Assembly (NCBI RefSeq): GCF_001401805.1
Contig: NZ_LKDW01000024.1
Coordinates: 1-64,000 of the forward strand
From: Pseudoalteromonas sp. P1-25
GTDB taxonomy: Bacteria; Pseudomonadota; Gammaproteobacteria; Enterobacterales; Alteromonadaceae
DNA length: 64,000 nt
Reading direction: 5' to 3'
Shown: positions 30,279 to 39,641 of the stretch, one piece after another
Layout: each line of letters begins with the position of its first letter
How positions within the stretch are numbered: position 1 is the first letter of the stretch
The notes under the pieces: generated by a model
Told to the model about the DNA's origin: nothing
Databases searched by the model: none
Seen by the model: the letters and a program-made list of their open reading frames with translations, nothing else
Position numbers and translations under genes: made by a program

Positions 30279-30737
30279 TTAATCATTCTCTGGGTCGCCG
30301 CGTTTATTATATCGCTCTTTGAATGACTCATAGTCTTCGCTTTCAAGTAATAAAACATTTTGTAAAGTATAACTAGCTGCACCGTATATAAAATTAGCTG
30401 AAACAGAAACACTTTCCCCTATTTCAAAATCAGAACGATTAAACCCGCTAATTTCAGACTTGTTTATAGCAGCACACAACGAAGCTAACTTCTTTGGACC
30501 ACTATTAATATTTATGCATAACTCTGATATTAGTTGACCTTGCTGATCAACTTCGGGATACATTAGTATTATCCAGCTATCGTCCAAATTTTCACTATTT
30601 CCATCAACTAGTCGATGAATGTGTAATTTTTTTGCTTCATCTGAGCTCAGTACATTTTCAGAAATAATAAGCGATGTGTTTTCAGCACTACATACCCAAA
30701 ATGGGCAAAGTAATATAAAAACTAAAAGTATCTGCAT
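30279..30737 (-). CDS. Small exported protein of unknown function
   Basis: About 152 residues. I start it at ATG 30737, which has AGGA five nt upstream and gives a clean signal peptide (MQILLVFILLCPFWVCSA); an ATG at 30758 adds seven residues. The mature part has four Cys-containing or acidic stretches (ELCININSGPKKLASLCA) and ends in a charged tail (YESFKERYNKRGDPEND). I do not recognise a family. It shares strand and orientation with the small PDZ protein and may be cotranscribed with it. Confidence 0.55.
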   Translation of the reverse strand: MQILLVFILLCPFWVCSAENTSLIISENVLSSDEAKKLHIHRLVDGNSENLDDSWIILMYPEVDQQGQLISELCININSGPKKLASLCAAINKSEISGFNRSDFEIGESVSVSANFIYGAASYTLQNVLLLESEDYESFKERYNKRGDPEND

Positions 30738-30872
30738 ACATTTCCTAAAATAAAACATTCAATAATCGCAACTAGTTTGTACTGGATTGCCCTGATTGCT
30801 ATAGAGCAATTTCCCATACCGAGTTTTACACTCTACTATCGCATACTATTTAATCAAATGTTTAATTTCACA

Positions 30873-30918
30873 TAAAAAACCGCGCTAACCCTTTATAAAA
30901 AAGCTTTAGCGCGGTTAT
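30873..30918 (-). terminator. Terminator of the RND/two-component operon
   Basis: Arms AACCGCGCTAA (30879-30889) and TTAGCGCGGTT (30906-30916) with an A-run at 30874-30879 that gives a U-tract on the minus strand. It lies 30 nt after the kinase stop codon. Confidence 0.85.
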
Positions 30919-30947
30919 CAATACTTGAAACCTAATTAACCAAGTAA

Positions 30948-32234
30948 CTAGCTAAAATCGACCACCACTTCATAGCGCCCTGGCATGTCGTTTACATCGT
31001 AAACCCAACCGTGGCGTTTAATTATTTTTTCACTTAATTGCAAGCCTAGTCCGTACCCTATGCTGGCGGGTTTTACTGAAGGCTCGCTCGCTTTAGGGGC
31101 ATCGTCCTGCTTACTACAATTAACAATAGTGATTTTACTGCCTTGCTGCGTAATGTGTACTTGGCCCGCTTGTGTATGCTGATAAGCATTACGAATTAAG
31201 TTAGTCAGTACAATGTGACACGCAGTAGCATCGGTTGTAATTAAGCGCTCTTGCTGGGTGTTTAAAACCACCTCAACGTGCTTAGCATTAAGCAGGTAAT
31301 TAAGCTCATTACTTAGGGTCGTTATTTTATCACTCAGATTTACAGGCTCAGGGCTACTTTGCTGATCTTCGTTGCGGCTTAGCCATAATAGCGTATCGGT
31401 TAAATCGCTCATGGTTAAACCAGCGCGCTCTATACGCTTAAGTGTAAGCTGCTGTTTATCGCTCAACGGGGCTTTTTCGCTTAAACGGTTGAGTAGCTCT
31501 ACGTTGCTGCGAATAACCGAAATTGGCGTACGCAGCTCGTGACTAGCATAGCTTAAAAAGCGCTGTTCGCGCTCTACGCTTTCGTGCGCCGAAAGCAAGC
31601 TACTGCGTATTAATGTGGCTAAAACATTAAGCTCATGGTAAGTAAAATCAGGCGGGGTTTGCTGTAAATTAGCTTGATTTAACGATTTAGCCCACCCTCG
31701 TAAGGACTCCACGGGCTTGGCTATTTTTTTCATTACCATAAACAAAAAAAACGCAAATAACACAATAGCTGCCAAGCCCGTTACAACAATCCATAGCATG
31801 CGCTGTTCGGGATCTATATTGGCAATGACCGTGGGGCGGTCTTTTTCGAGCATAATACGCGATACATAACGTGGCTCGCCCAATTCATTTGGATAATACA
31901 CAACAAAAAAAAGATTCTCAGGCAATGTAAACATCGACGACTGATCTTTTCTTTTGTGCAGTAAGCCTATTTCTGTAGGCTTTGAAAAACGCTGTTTAAT
32001 TATGCTTGGCATATCTTCCCAGCGGCTTGCAACAGTAAAACCTATTATGTCTTTTGGCTCCCCTGCTTTTACCTGCGTTGTTTGCGTAAGCTTTAGCATT
32101 ATCCCGTTTAAGCCTTTATCAAGGCCATCAACAAAGTAATTTACACTTAAAAATGAATAGCCGATGGCCATAGCAGAGCTAAGCACCACCATACTGGCAA
32201 AAAAGTAAATTCTTAGGCTTGGCCTTATTTTCAT
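30948..32234 (-). CDS. Sensor histidine kinase of the RND operon
   Basis: A 428-residue membrane kinase. Two helices (about 11-32 and 147-168) flank a ~110-residue periplasmic sensor, followed by a HAMP-like linker. The phosphoacceptor His232 is in SYASHELRTP, the N box in LTNLIRNAYQH and the G box in GYGLGLQLSEK. It overlaps the response regulator gene by 4 nt. Being the last gene of the pump operon, it probably senses pump substrates or envelope stress and autoregulates the operon (inference). The sensor domain has no family I recognise. Confidence 0.9.
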   Translation of the reverse strand: MKIRPSLRIYFFASMVVLSSAMAIGYSFLSVNYFVDGLDKGLNGIMLKLTQTTQVKAGEPKDIIGFTVASRWEDMPSIIKQRFSKPTEIGLLHKRKDQSSMFTLPENLFFVVYYPNELGEPRYVSRIMLEKDRPTVIANIDPEQRMLWIVVTGLAAIVLFAFFLFMVMKKIAKPVESLRGWAKSLNQANLQQTPPDFTYHELNVLATLIRSSLLSAHESVEREQRFLSYASHELRTPISVIRSNVELLNRLSEKAPLSDKQQLTLKRIERAGLTMSDLTDTLLWLSRNEDQQSSPEPVNLSDKITTLSNELNYLLNAKHVEVVLNTQQERLITTDATACHIVLTNLIRNAYQHTQAGQVHITQQGSKITIVNCSKQDDAPKASEPSVKPASIGYGLGLQLSEKIIKRHGWVYDVNDMPGRYEVVVDFS

Positions 32235-32914
32235 TGCGGTTGCTCTTGGGTTGGTTTTATTGCAAAGCCAACACTTGGAATGGTTTCAAGCTTTACTTGT
32301 TTAGATGCCCCTTCTAACTGCTTACGCAAATGGTAAATATGCACTTTTAAGCTATTACTATCAGGCTGTTCTTCGCCCCAAACAGCTTGCATAATAGCGC
32401 TGCGTGTAACAGGCTGCGGCGCTTCGCGTACTAGGGTCTCTAACAATTTAAAGGCGATAGGCGATAACTTTAGTGTTTGCCCCTCCACCTCGGCACTGCG
32501 CTTTGCTAAATCTAAATTTAAATTAGCTAAGGTGAGGCGTTTTACCTCACCGCTTTTACGCTTTGCCAATACTTGTACACGCGCTACCAGCTCTTTCATG
32601 GCAAAAGGTTTTACTAGGTAGTCGTCGCTACCAGCATCGAAGCCTTCTAGTTTATTATCGAGGCTATCGCGAGCAGTGAGCATTAATACCGGCGTATCTT
32701 TACCTTGTTCGCGCAATGTCCTACACATTGTTAAGCCGTCCATTTTGGGCATGTTTACATCTAAAATAATCATTTGATAGTGGTTAATTTGCAGTAAATT
32801 TAAGCCCATAACGCCGTTGCTTGCGTGGTCACACTCAATGTCTTCTATATCGAGATAATCAACAATTGTTGTTGCCAGGTCTATGTCGTCTTCAACCAGT
32901 AGTACGTTTATCAT
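32231..32914 (-). CDS. OmpR-family response regulator
   Basis: A 227-residue regulator with a receiver domain and a winged-helix DNA-binding domain. The phosphorylation site is Asp52 in IILDVNMPKMDG, the acidic pocket is VEDD (7-10) and the conserved Lys lies in LVKPFAMKE. The C-terminal domain shows LSPIAFKLLETLVREA and the wing LKVHIYHLRKQLE. It shares one base with the RND permease stop codon and overlaps the kinase start, so all three are translationally coupled. Likely target: its own operon, from the promoter upstream of 38602. Confidence 0.93.
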   Translation of the reverse strand: MINVLLVEDDIDLATTIVDYLDIEDIECDHASNGVMGLNLLQINHYQMIILDVNMPKMDGLTMCRTLREQGKDTPVLMLTARDSLDNKLEGFDAGSDDYLVKPFAMKELVARVQVLAKRKSGEVKRLTLANLNLDLAKRSAEVEGQTLKLSPIAFKLLETLVREAPQPVTRSAIMQAVWGEEQPDSNSLKVHIYHLRKQLEGASKQVKLETIPSVGFAIKPTQEQPQ

Positions 32915-35900
32915 TAAGAGGTTGCTCCTTGAGTGCGTTTTCCACTTAAAAAGTCTATCACATTGGCAATTAAGCGCTTAATCTCAACTTGAATCATTAG
33001 CAAGGCCGGAATAAGTATTAACGTAATAACCGTAGCAAACAAAATACCATAGCCAAGTGATGCCGCAGCAGGGATTAAAAACTGCGCCTGCATTGAGGTT
33101 TCGCCCAATAATGGCACTAAGCCCGCATAGGTTGTAATAGAGGTAAGCATTACTGCACGTAAACGGCTTGTACATGACTCTATAATGGCATCGTGGGTGT
33201 TCATGCCCTCATCTTTTACAAGCTCGTTAAAGCGCGAAACAAGTAATAAGCTGTCGTTTACGACTACCCCGCTTAGCGCCAAAATACCATTTAACGAGAG
33301 TATACTTATGGTTAAGTCGTTCCACCAGTGGCCTAAAATAGCCCCTACAACACCAAATGGAATCGCCACCATAATCAACATAGGTTGAATGTAAGATTTA
33401 AGCGGAATAGCAAGCAATACGTATATAACTAATAACGCTGCTATAAACATAGTGCCCATTGAGCCTGTAGTTTCATCTTGCTCTTCGGCTTCGCCGGCAA
33501 AGTGAATACTTAAGTTAGGGAACTGCTTAGTAAGCTCAGGAACTAAATCGCGACTTAAATTATCAACCAGCTCATTAGAGGCCACTACGTTTTTGTCAAC
33601 TTGCGCACTTAAGTAAATTGCACGTAGGCCATCAATGCGGGTTATTTCATCTTGTTGATATTCGCTGCTTATATTTGCTACGTTAACCAAAGGCACTACG
33701 GTGCCATCGGGTAATCTAATACGCGACTGCATTATATCAGCCGGTGTTTTACGGGCATTTTCAGGGTAGCGTACACGTACTTTTACTTCGTCTTTATCGC
33801 GTTGGTAGCGCTGTACAATTGCACCACCGAAAGCTTGTAAAACTTGCTCTGATAGGCTCGCCGTATCCATACCTAAAGCGCGCCCTTGTGCGCTTAAGGT
33901 AAATTTAAGCTGTGGCTGACCTGGGTTTAAATTATCGTCTATGCCATTAACGCCAGCGGTGTTTTGTAAGCGCTCTTTAAATAATGCGCCTGCAGCCATT
34001 ACGGTTTCATCATCCCACGCTTTTAGCTCTACTTTAAAGTTATCAACCATTTTACGTGTGGCTAATACTTGTAGTTTTTTACTGCCCTCTGGCATGCCAG
34101 CAAGGCGTTGCCACTCTTGTGCAAATTCATTTGCTGTAAAGGCACCTTCGTTCAGTAATTCAACCGTAACGGTACCACTTGTATCGCTACTACTCACAAG
34201 TTGTAAGCTGGTTATTTCGCTATCTTGCGAATCAAACTTATCCATTAAGTTTTGCTCAGCTTGAATTGCAGCCTGCTCAAGCGCTAACAAGTTTTTATTA
34301 GTTTGCCCATACGCCGCATCGTTTTGCATAACAAGCTCAGCGCTGACGGTATCGCCGGCAATGCTTGGGAAAAACCCCACTTTCACTGCGCCTGTCATTG
34401 GCATACCAATAACCAGGATAAAAAAGGCTATAAAAGCAGCAACTACCGCATACCTAAAACGTAGCGAGTATTCAATAACGCGGCGATACACATTTTCGCT
34501 AAACCAATTTAGGCCGCTGTCGGCACCGTGCTGCACCTTAGACCACAAGCCGCTTATGCCCGATTTTAACTGACGCTTAGTGCTAATATGGGCTAAATGC
34601 GACGGTAAAATAAGTTTTGATTCAACAACCGAAAGCAGTAAACAAATAGTCACTACGGTTGCAAACTGGGCGTAAATTTTACCTAGGTTGCCTGATACAT
34701 TCGAAAGTGCCACAAACGCAGCCACCGTGGTCAATACGCCAAAGATGGTGGGCACCGCCACCTTCATGGTGCCTAAAATTGTGTTATTGAGGGTATCGCC
34801 ATGCTTTTTACGGGTGGTATAAATACTCTCCCCTACCACCACTGCATCGTCGACCACTATGCCTAGTGCCATAATAAAACCAAAGGTGGTCATTTCATTT
34901 ATGGTCAGCGCGGTGTAACTGTCGGTCATAAAGTACAGCGTGCCAAAAAATACAAATGGTAAGCCGCCTGCTACCCATAGCGCAACGCGTACGTTTAAAA
35001 ATATCGCTAAAATTACAAACACCATAATAATACCGGTTACGGCGTTTTTAGTAAGTAGCGATAGGCGCTCGGTGATCATGGTGCTTTTATCTTGCCAGCT
35101 CTCAAGCTCTACATTTTGTGGTAATAAACCGCGCTCATGCCACGTATCAATTACACTTTGAGCTTGCTCAACAATCATGGTTATATCGCTGTTTTCATCC
35201 ATTAAAATTTCAATGCCTACAGCATTTTTTTGATTGTAACGGCTTAACGAGTTGGTATCTTCTGCGAAGGTGTCGGTAACGGTTGCTACATCACCTAATT
35301 TAATTTGTGTGCCTGATTGCGTTGTTAGTAACACAATATCAGCAAAGTCGCGCTGCCAATAAGCTTGGTCAGCGGCTTTTAAACGTATAATTTTATTGCT
35401 ATCGCGTAAGCTAGTCGAAAGCGGGCTCGATGATTCGTTATTAATTACTTCACTTACGTCGCTAATGGTTAAGCCGTAGGCTTGTAATTTACCTTCGTCG
35501 ATTTCTACCGACATCATAGGGTCAAGCACGCCTGATTGCTCTACATCGCTAATGCCTGATTTAGCTAATAAATCAGCTTTTAATTGCTCACCAAGGCTTT
35601 GCAATGTATGGCGATCGGCATCACCAAATAATTGTATGGATAATGCGTGATCTTGCCTGCGGGCTTTGTCGATCACCGGCTCTTCGGCATCTGCCGGAAA
35701 GTTGTTTATGGCATCTACTTGGTTTTTAACGTCGGTGAGTAGCTCATCAAGCGAGTAGTCGGTTTTTTTCTCTATGCTTACATGGCTGCCGCTGGCATCT
35801 GATGTAGAGGTAATACGCTTAATACCCGGTACGGTTTCAAGGGCTTCTTCTATTTTCAGCGCAATGCCTTCCTCTGCTTGCAGGGCGTCACCACTGTCGT

Positions 35901-36099
35901 AAACCACCGATACAGAAATAGTATCCGGCTCAAGACTTGGAAACGCCTCTTTACGCAAGGTAGAGAGGGAGATTATACCCATTACTATTACACTAATGAG
36001 TAATAAATTGGCGGCCACTGAGTTATTAGCAAACCAGCTAATAATGCCGTTCAAAGGGTTAGTGTTATTAGGTAATTGCGGTGCTTGATGCGGGCTCAT
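32914..36099 (-). CDS. RND multidrug-type efflux permease
   Basis: A 1061-residue inner-membrane antiporter with the duplicated RND plan of 12 membrane helices and two periplasmic domains. The TM4 motif FIMALGIVVDDAVVVGESIY carries the Asp pair used for proton transfer. The N-terminus has an extra ~20 residues (PHQAPQLPNNTNPLNGI) before the first helix. It falls in the branch with the LRKEAFPSLEPDTISVSVVY opening, which is distinct from AcrB; substrates of this branch are poorly known. It overlaps both neighbours by a single base. Confidence 0.9.
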   Translation of the reverse strand: MSPHQAPQLPNNTNPLNGIISWFANNSVAANLLLISVIVMGIISLSTLRKEAFPSLEPDTISVSVVYDSGDALQAEEGIALKIEEALETVPGIKRITSTSDASGSHVSIEKKTDYSLDELLTDVKNQVDAINNFPADAEEPVIDKARRQDHALSIQLFGDADRHTLQSLGEQLKADLLAKSGISDVEQSGVLDPMMSVEIDEGKLQAYGLTISDVSEVINNESSSPLSTSLRDSNKIIRLKAADQAYWQRDFADIVLLTTQSGTQIKLGDVATVTDTFAEDTNSLSRYNQKNAVGIEILMDENSDITMIVEQAQSVIDTWHERGLLPQNVELESWQDKSTMITERLSLLTKNAVTGIIMVFVILAIFLNVRVALWVAGGLPFVFFGTLYFMTDSYTALTINEMTTFGFIMALGIVVDDAVVVGESIYTTRKKHGDTLNNTILGTMKVAVPTIFGVLTTVAAFVALSNVSGNLGKIYAQFATVVTICLLLSVVESKLILPSHLAHISTKRQLKSGISGLWSKVQHGADSGLNWFSENVYRRVIEYSLRFRYAVVAAFIAFFILVIGMPMTGAVKVGFFPSIAGDTVSAELVMQNDAAYGQTNKNLLALEQAAIQAEQNLMDKFDSQDSEITSLQLVSSSDTSGTVTVELLNEGAFTANEFAQEWQRLAGMPEGSKKLQVLATRKMVDNFKVELKAWDDETVMAAGALFKERLQNTAGVNGIDDNLNPGQPQLKFTLSAQGRALGMDTASLSEQVLQAFGGAIVQRYQRDKDEVKVRVRYPENARKTPADIMQSRIRLPDGTVVPLVNVANISSEYQQDEITRIDGLRAIYLSAQVDKNVVASNELVDNLSRDLVPELTKQFPNLSIHFAGEAEEQDETTGSMGTMFIAALLVIYVLLAIPLKSYIQPMLIMVAIPFGVVGAILGHWWNDLTISILSLNGILALSGVVVNDSLLLVSRFNELVKDEGMNTHDAIIESCTSRLRAVMLTSITTYAGLVPLLGETSMQAQFLIPAAASLGYGILFATVITLILIPALLMIQVEIKRLIANVIDFLSGKRTQGATS

Positions 36100-37244
36100 T
36101 ATGGCATCTCCTCAACAACGGGGTTTACTAACATTTCGTTTAGGTAGCTCACTAACGGGCGTGCAACTACGCGTAAATTGGTATGCCCTTCAATAGGAGA
36201 GATATAAACGTAATCACCGCGCTCAAATAGTTTTTGCGCTTTAGCACTTACTAACGTATTTTGCTCATTTACGTACCAAATTAAACCATCTTGCGATACG
36301 GCTGATGCAGGCAATTTAATTACGTTATTAAGTGTTTTACCCGCAATTTGCACCGCTAAAAAAGTACCAGGTAACAACGGTTTTGCTTGCTCAAAAGGTT
36401 TATCTAGTGCAACCACTACAGTACGCTGACGCGAGCTGTCATCAAGGTGTTGCTCAAAGCGAGCTATATAACCTTGCCACTGATTTTGTGTTGTTACATC
36501 ACTTAAAATAACCTCACCCGACTTATCGCTTGCTAAGTTTTGCCACTGACTTAATGAAAGCGGCACGCTAATTTCTACTTTGTCGGTGCTATTTAATGTA
36601 GCCAGTGTATCGCCAATGCTTACATATGTACCTAGGTCTATATCGCGCGATAAAATAACAGCATCAAACGGCGCACTTATATGGGTGTTTTTTTCATCAC
36701 GCTGTGCGGTTTGTAATGCGTATTGCGCATTATCGGCCGTAGCTTGTGCAGCTTCTAGCTGAAGCGTTCTAAATACTAAGGGTGAGCTAGGCGCTTGGGT
36801 AACGCCCGAGCGCTGCCATTCACGTTTTGCTTGGTTTCCTAAGTCTTGCTCCTCTTGCAGTGCAAGCTTGGCATCTGCCAATGTGGCTTTAGCGCTCGCG
36901 ACTGCTTGTAAGTATTCGGTGTTATCTATTTGTGCAAGCACTTGGCCTTTTTTAACGACATTACCTGTGGCAAATTGCTCACTCATATCCGTTATTTCGC
37001 CTTTAACTTGTGCTTTTAAGCTAAGTGCCCAATGTGCTTTAGCCTCACCGTGGCCACTAACATAGGCTTGGTATGTACTTGGCACAGCATTTATAACAGA
37101 TACATTGGGTGCCACAGATTTAGCCGGCTCTGGCTTTGGACCATTTGCTTGCTGCGCCATTTTTTGGCCGTTATATGAAATAGCAAGCCCTATGCAAACA
37201 ATGGCAACTAGGGTTACAACAACAGGTACTGGCGAAATTTTCAT
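36099..37244 (-). CDS. RND periplasmic adaptor subunit
   Basis: A 381-residue membrane-fusion protein with an N-terminal anchor helix (VVTLVAIVCIGLAISY), a lipoyl half-motif pair (EQFATGNVVKKGQVLAQIDN and ISAPFDAVILSRDIDLGTYV, separate segments), an intervening coiled coil (about 110-180, rich in Ala/Gln) and beta-barrel domains. It joins the permease to the outer-membrane protein. It overlaps the outer-membrane gene by 4 nt and the permease by 1 nt. Confidence 0.9.
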   Translation of the reverse strand: MKISPVPVVVTLVAIVCIGLAISYNGQKMAQQANGPKPEPAKSVAPNVSVINAVPSTYQAYVSGHGEAKAHWALSLKAQVKGEITDMSEQFATGNVVKKGQVLAQIDNTEYLQAVASAKATLADAKLALQEEQDLGNQAKREWQRSGVTQAPSSPLVFRTLQLEAAQATADNAQYALQTAQRDEKNTHISAPFDAVILSRDIDLGTYVSIGDTLATLNSTDKVEISVPLSLSQWQNLASDKSGEVILSDVTTQNQWQGYIARFEQHLDDSSRQRTVVVALDKPFEQAKPLLPGTFLAVQIAGKTLNNVIKLPASAVSQDGLIWYVNEQNTLVSAKAQKLFERGDYVYISPIEGHTNLRVVARPLVSYLNEMLVNPVVEEMP

Positions 37245-38602
37245 GACGATGCTCCAAGGCCCAAAGCAAGGCCTAAATCTATACGGTTAGTTAAAAGGGT
37301 GTAATTTATTTGGCTAAGCTGAGCTTGTAGGTCGTACACCTGCTGCTGCACAGTGAGTAGGTCTAAAATATCAACCAAACCTTGCTGGTATTTGCTTTGG
37401 TAGTTGCTATAGCTACGCTTAGCACTGGCAAGTGCGTTACTGATTTGAAGCTGCTGCTGTGTTAATGATTGCTCTTGCCCTAGTGCGTTTTCTACTTCGT
37501 TTACAGCGCTTAATAAGGTGTCTTGGTATTCCCAAAACGCTTGTTCGGCATTTAGTTTTGCAATATCAACTTGTGCACGCAATGCGCCACCTTGAAACAA
37601 CGGCGCACTTAAACTGCCTAGTAAGTTCCATACTGGGCTGGTTAATAACGCTTTGCTGGGTGTGGTTGCTAAATCACTAAGTGATGCCGAAAGCGTAATG
37701 CTAGGGAGTAAATCTTTATAAGCTACATCCACTAAATAACGCTTAGATTGAATATTATAATAAGCACTTTGTAAGTCGGGGCGACGCGCTAAATCTTGCT
37801 CTGGTAATGCACTTAGCGGCTCCATAACCTCAGGTAAAACAGCGCTAGATGGTAAGTTTTCAAGTTTATCAACGCCCACTAATAATACTAAAGCGCGTTT
37901 TGCTTGCGCTATTTGCTCTTGGTAATCGGCAATAGTGGCTCTAGTTGAGGCGGTATTTGTACGCGCGGTATCAAGGGCTTCTAAATCACCTAAACCGTAT
38001 TGGTAACGCTCAACAATACTTTGCTCGTTATTTTCTAAAACCGTTAAACGCTGCTGCTCTATGTTGAGTAAATCTTGCTGCAAAATAATATTTAAATACG
38101 TGCGTATCACGCTGGCTACTAAGGTGTCTTTAGCGCTTTGGTAAGTGGCCTGATTACTAGCTATGGTCATGTCTTGCGCGGCAACGTTATCAGCAATTTT
38201 TTGCCATACGTCGGCTTCCCAGCTAACCCCTAGCGATGAGCTGTACTGTGTGCCGGTTGTTTCGTTGCGCTGAGCGTCAAAGTCGGCATTGATGCTAAAC
38301 CATTGGCTTGCTGCGGTTACATCACGCTGTGCATAAGCAAGTTTTAGCGCCACATGCACTTGATTAAACGACGGGTTATTTGCAATGGCTTGCTCAATAA
38401 GGGAATCAAGCCCCGCTATATTCACTAAATCGGTAATATAACTTACCTTGATTGCATCTTCTTGAGTGTATTGCCAATTTGTATGCTGCTTTAGAGACTG
38501 CTCGGTGCTATTACCTGTATAACTTGGCTGGCTACTACACGCAGCAAGCGTGCAGCTAAATGCAAGCAATAAAACTGTTGAACGCTTTTTAAAATAAACC
38601 AT
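37241..38602 (-). CDS. Outer-membrane efflux lipoprotein, NodT/TolC family
   Basis: A 453-residue outer-membrane channel with a lipoprotein signal peptide (LAFSCTLAAC, Cys at about 22). Two outer-membrane-efflux repeats follow, with the long helices SVGVSWEADVWQKIADNVAA-like and KYQQGLVDILDLLTVQQQVY. It is the first gene of a five-gene operon (channel, adaptor, permease, regulator, kinase). The promoter must lie in the short divergent gap towards the ClpP-like gene at 38755. Confidence 0.9.
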   Translation of the reverse strand: MVYFKKRSTVLLLAFSCTLAACSSQPSYTGNSTEQSLKQHTNWQYTQEDAIKVSYITDLVNIAGLDSLIEQAIANNPSFNQVHVALKLAYAQRDVTAASQWFSINADFDAQRNETTGTQYSSSLGVSWEADVWQKIADNVAAQDMTIASNQATYQSAKDTLVASVIRTYLNIILQQDLLNIEQQRLTVLENNEQSIVERYQYGLGDLEALDTARTNTASTRATIADYQEQIAQAKRALVLLVGVDKLENLPSSAVLPEVMEPLSALPEQDLARRPDLQSAYYNIQSKRYLVDVAYKDLLPSITLSASLSDLATTPSKALLTSPVWNLLGSLSAPLFQGGALRAQVDIAKLNAEQAFWEYQDTLLSAVNEVENALGQEQSLTQQQLQISNALASAKRSYSNYQSKYQQGLVDILDLLTVQQQVYDLQAQLSQINYTLLTNRIDLGLALGLGASS

Positions 38603-38754
38603 TTAACTGTGCCTAATTTACATCATTGCACACAGTTTATTAGGCCAAGGGTTAAGAGTGGGTTAAAAGGGGTTAACTACTTTAGATAAATTAATATTTG
38701 CCACGTTCTGTCAATTTACGTAGGCTTCGGCAAAAATCCTTATACACATCTCAC

Positions 38755-39447
38755 ATGCTAAAATTAATTTTTACTCTTTTTTTAATACTTCCTACTTTAT
38801 TACAGGCTAAAGTCACCTTAAACGATAAAACGCTTATTTATAGTGGTCAAATCAACCAACAAAATAACAATACGGCAGCTGAGTTGTTAAAAAACAATCC
38901 CACTATTCATACTTTTACTATTACCAGCGGTGGCGGAAATATTGATTTAGGGATGGATTTAGCTGAGCTAATTTTGGCGCATAAATTAACCGTAAATATA
39001 AAGCAGTTTTGTTTTTCGTCGTGTGCTAATTATGTATTACTTGCTGGGCACCCAACTATAATAGAGCCCGGTGCAATTATTGGATGGCATGGTGATGCAG
39101 CTTCAGCAAAGTGGTTAGATAGTGATATTGATGCCATGGTAAAGCAATTAAAAGAGCCTCAAAAAAGCCAAAAATGGAAAGAATTACGTGCTCATTACGA
39201 TGAGGTCATTAATAAAGCAAGCCTGCGCGAAAAAGCTCTCTACAACAAATTAAACGTAAATCACGACTTACTCACTGTTGGGTTAAAACCCAATTTACGC
39301 AGTGCTGCCATAAAGCAACGTGCTCGTGGTTGGACGTACTCACCTAAAGTGCTTAACTATTTTGGAATTAGCAATATTAGCTATAATAATTGGCAACCTC
39401 GTTCAGTTAAAAATTTTCCGCTTCTTATCATTAGCGACTTAAACTAA
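38755..39447 (+). CDS. Exported ClpP-like periplasmic protein (COG3904 type)
   Basis: About 230 residues. ATG at 38755 opens a signal peptide (MLKLIFTLFLILPTLLQA); a TTG 57 nt earlier would bury it, so I reject that start. The mature part has the crotonase/ClpP fold pattern: FTITSGGGNIDLGMDLAELI, then the serine-bearing turn FCFSSCANYVLLAG, then PGAIIGWHGDA. Periplasmic relatives show the same C-S-C context, but their proteolytic activity is unproven. It is divergent from the RND operon by about 150 bp and has its own terminator. Confidence 0.72.
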   Translation: MLKLIFTLFLILPTLLQAKVTLNDKTLIYSGQINQQNNNTAAELLKNNPTIHTFTITSGGGNIDLGMDLAELILAHKLTVNIKQFCFSSCANYVLLAGHPTIIEPGAIIGWHGDAASAKWLDSDIDAMVKQLKEPQKSQKWKELRAHYDEVINKASLREKALYNKLNVNHDLLTVGLKPNLRSAAIKQRARGWTYSPKVLNYFGISNISYNNWQPRSVKNFPLLIISDLN

Positions 39448-39487
39448 TAACTATTCCTCTCTTACTAACCTCCTATTTTACTCATAA

Positions 39488-39520
39488 TAAAGCCCTGTTA
39501 ATAACAGGGTTTTGCTTTTT
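39488..39520 (+). terminator. Intrinsic terminator after ClpP-like gene
   Basis: Arms AAGCCCTGTTA and TAACAGGGTTT followed by TTGCTTTTT, 41 nt after the stop codon. Confidence 0.75.
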
Positions 39521-39641
39521 AGGAACATTTTAAACCACCAGCTAATATTACCTATTTATAATACAAATGGAGATTAAACTTTTAAATCTAATTGATATGC
39601 ATTATCATTCGCAACATCATTAACTTTCTATATTAACAATA

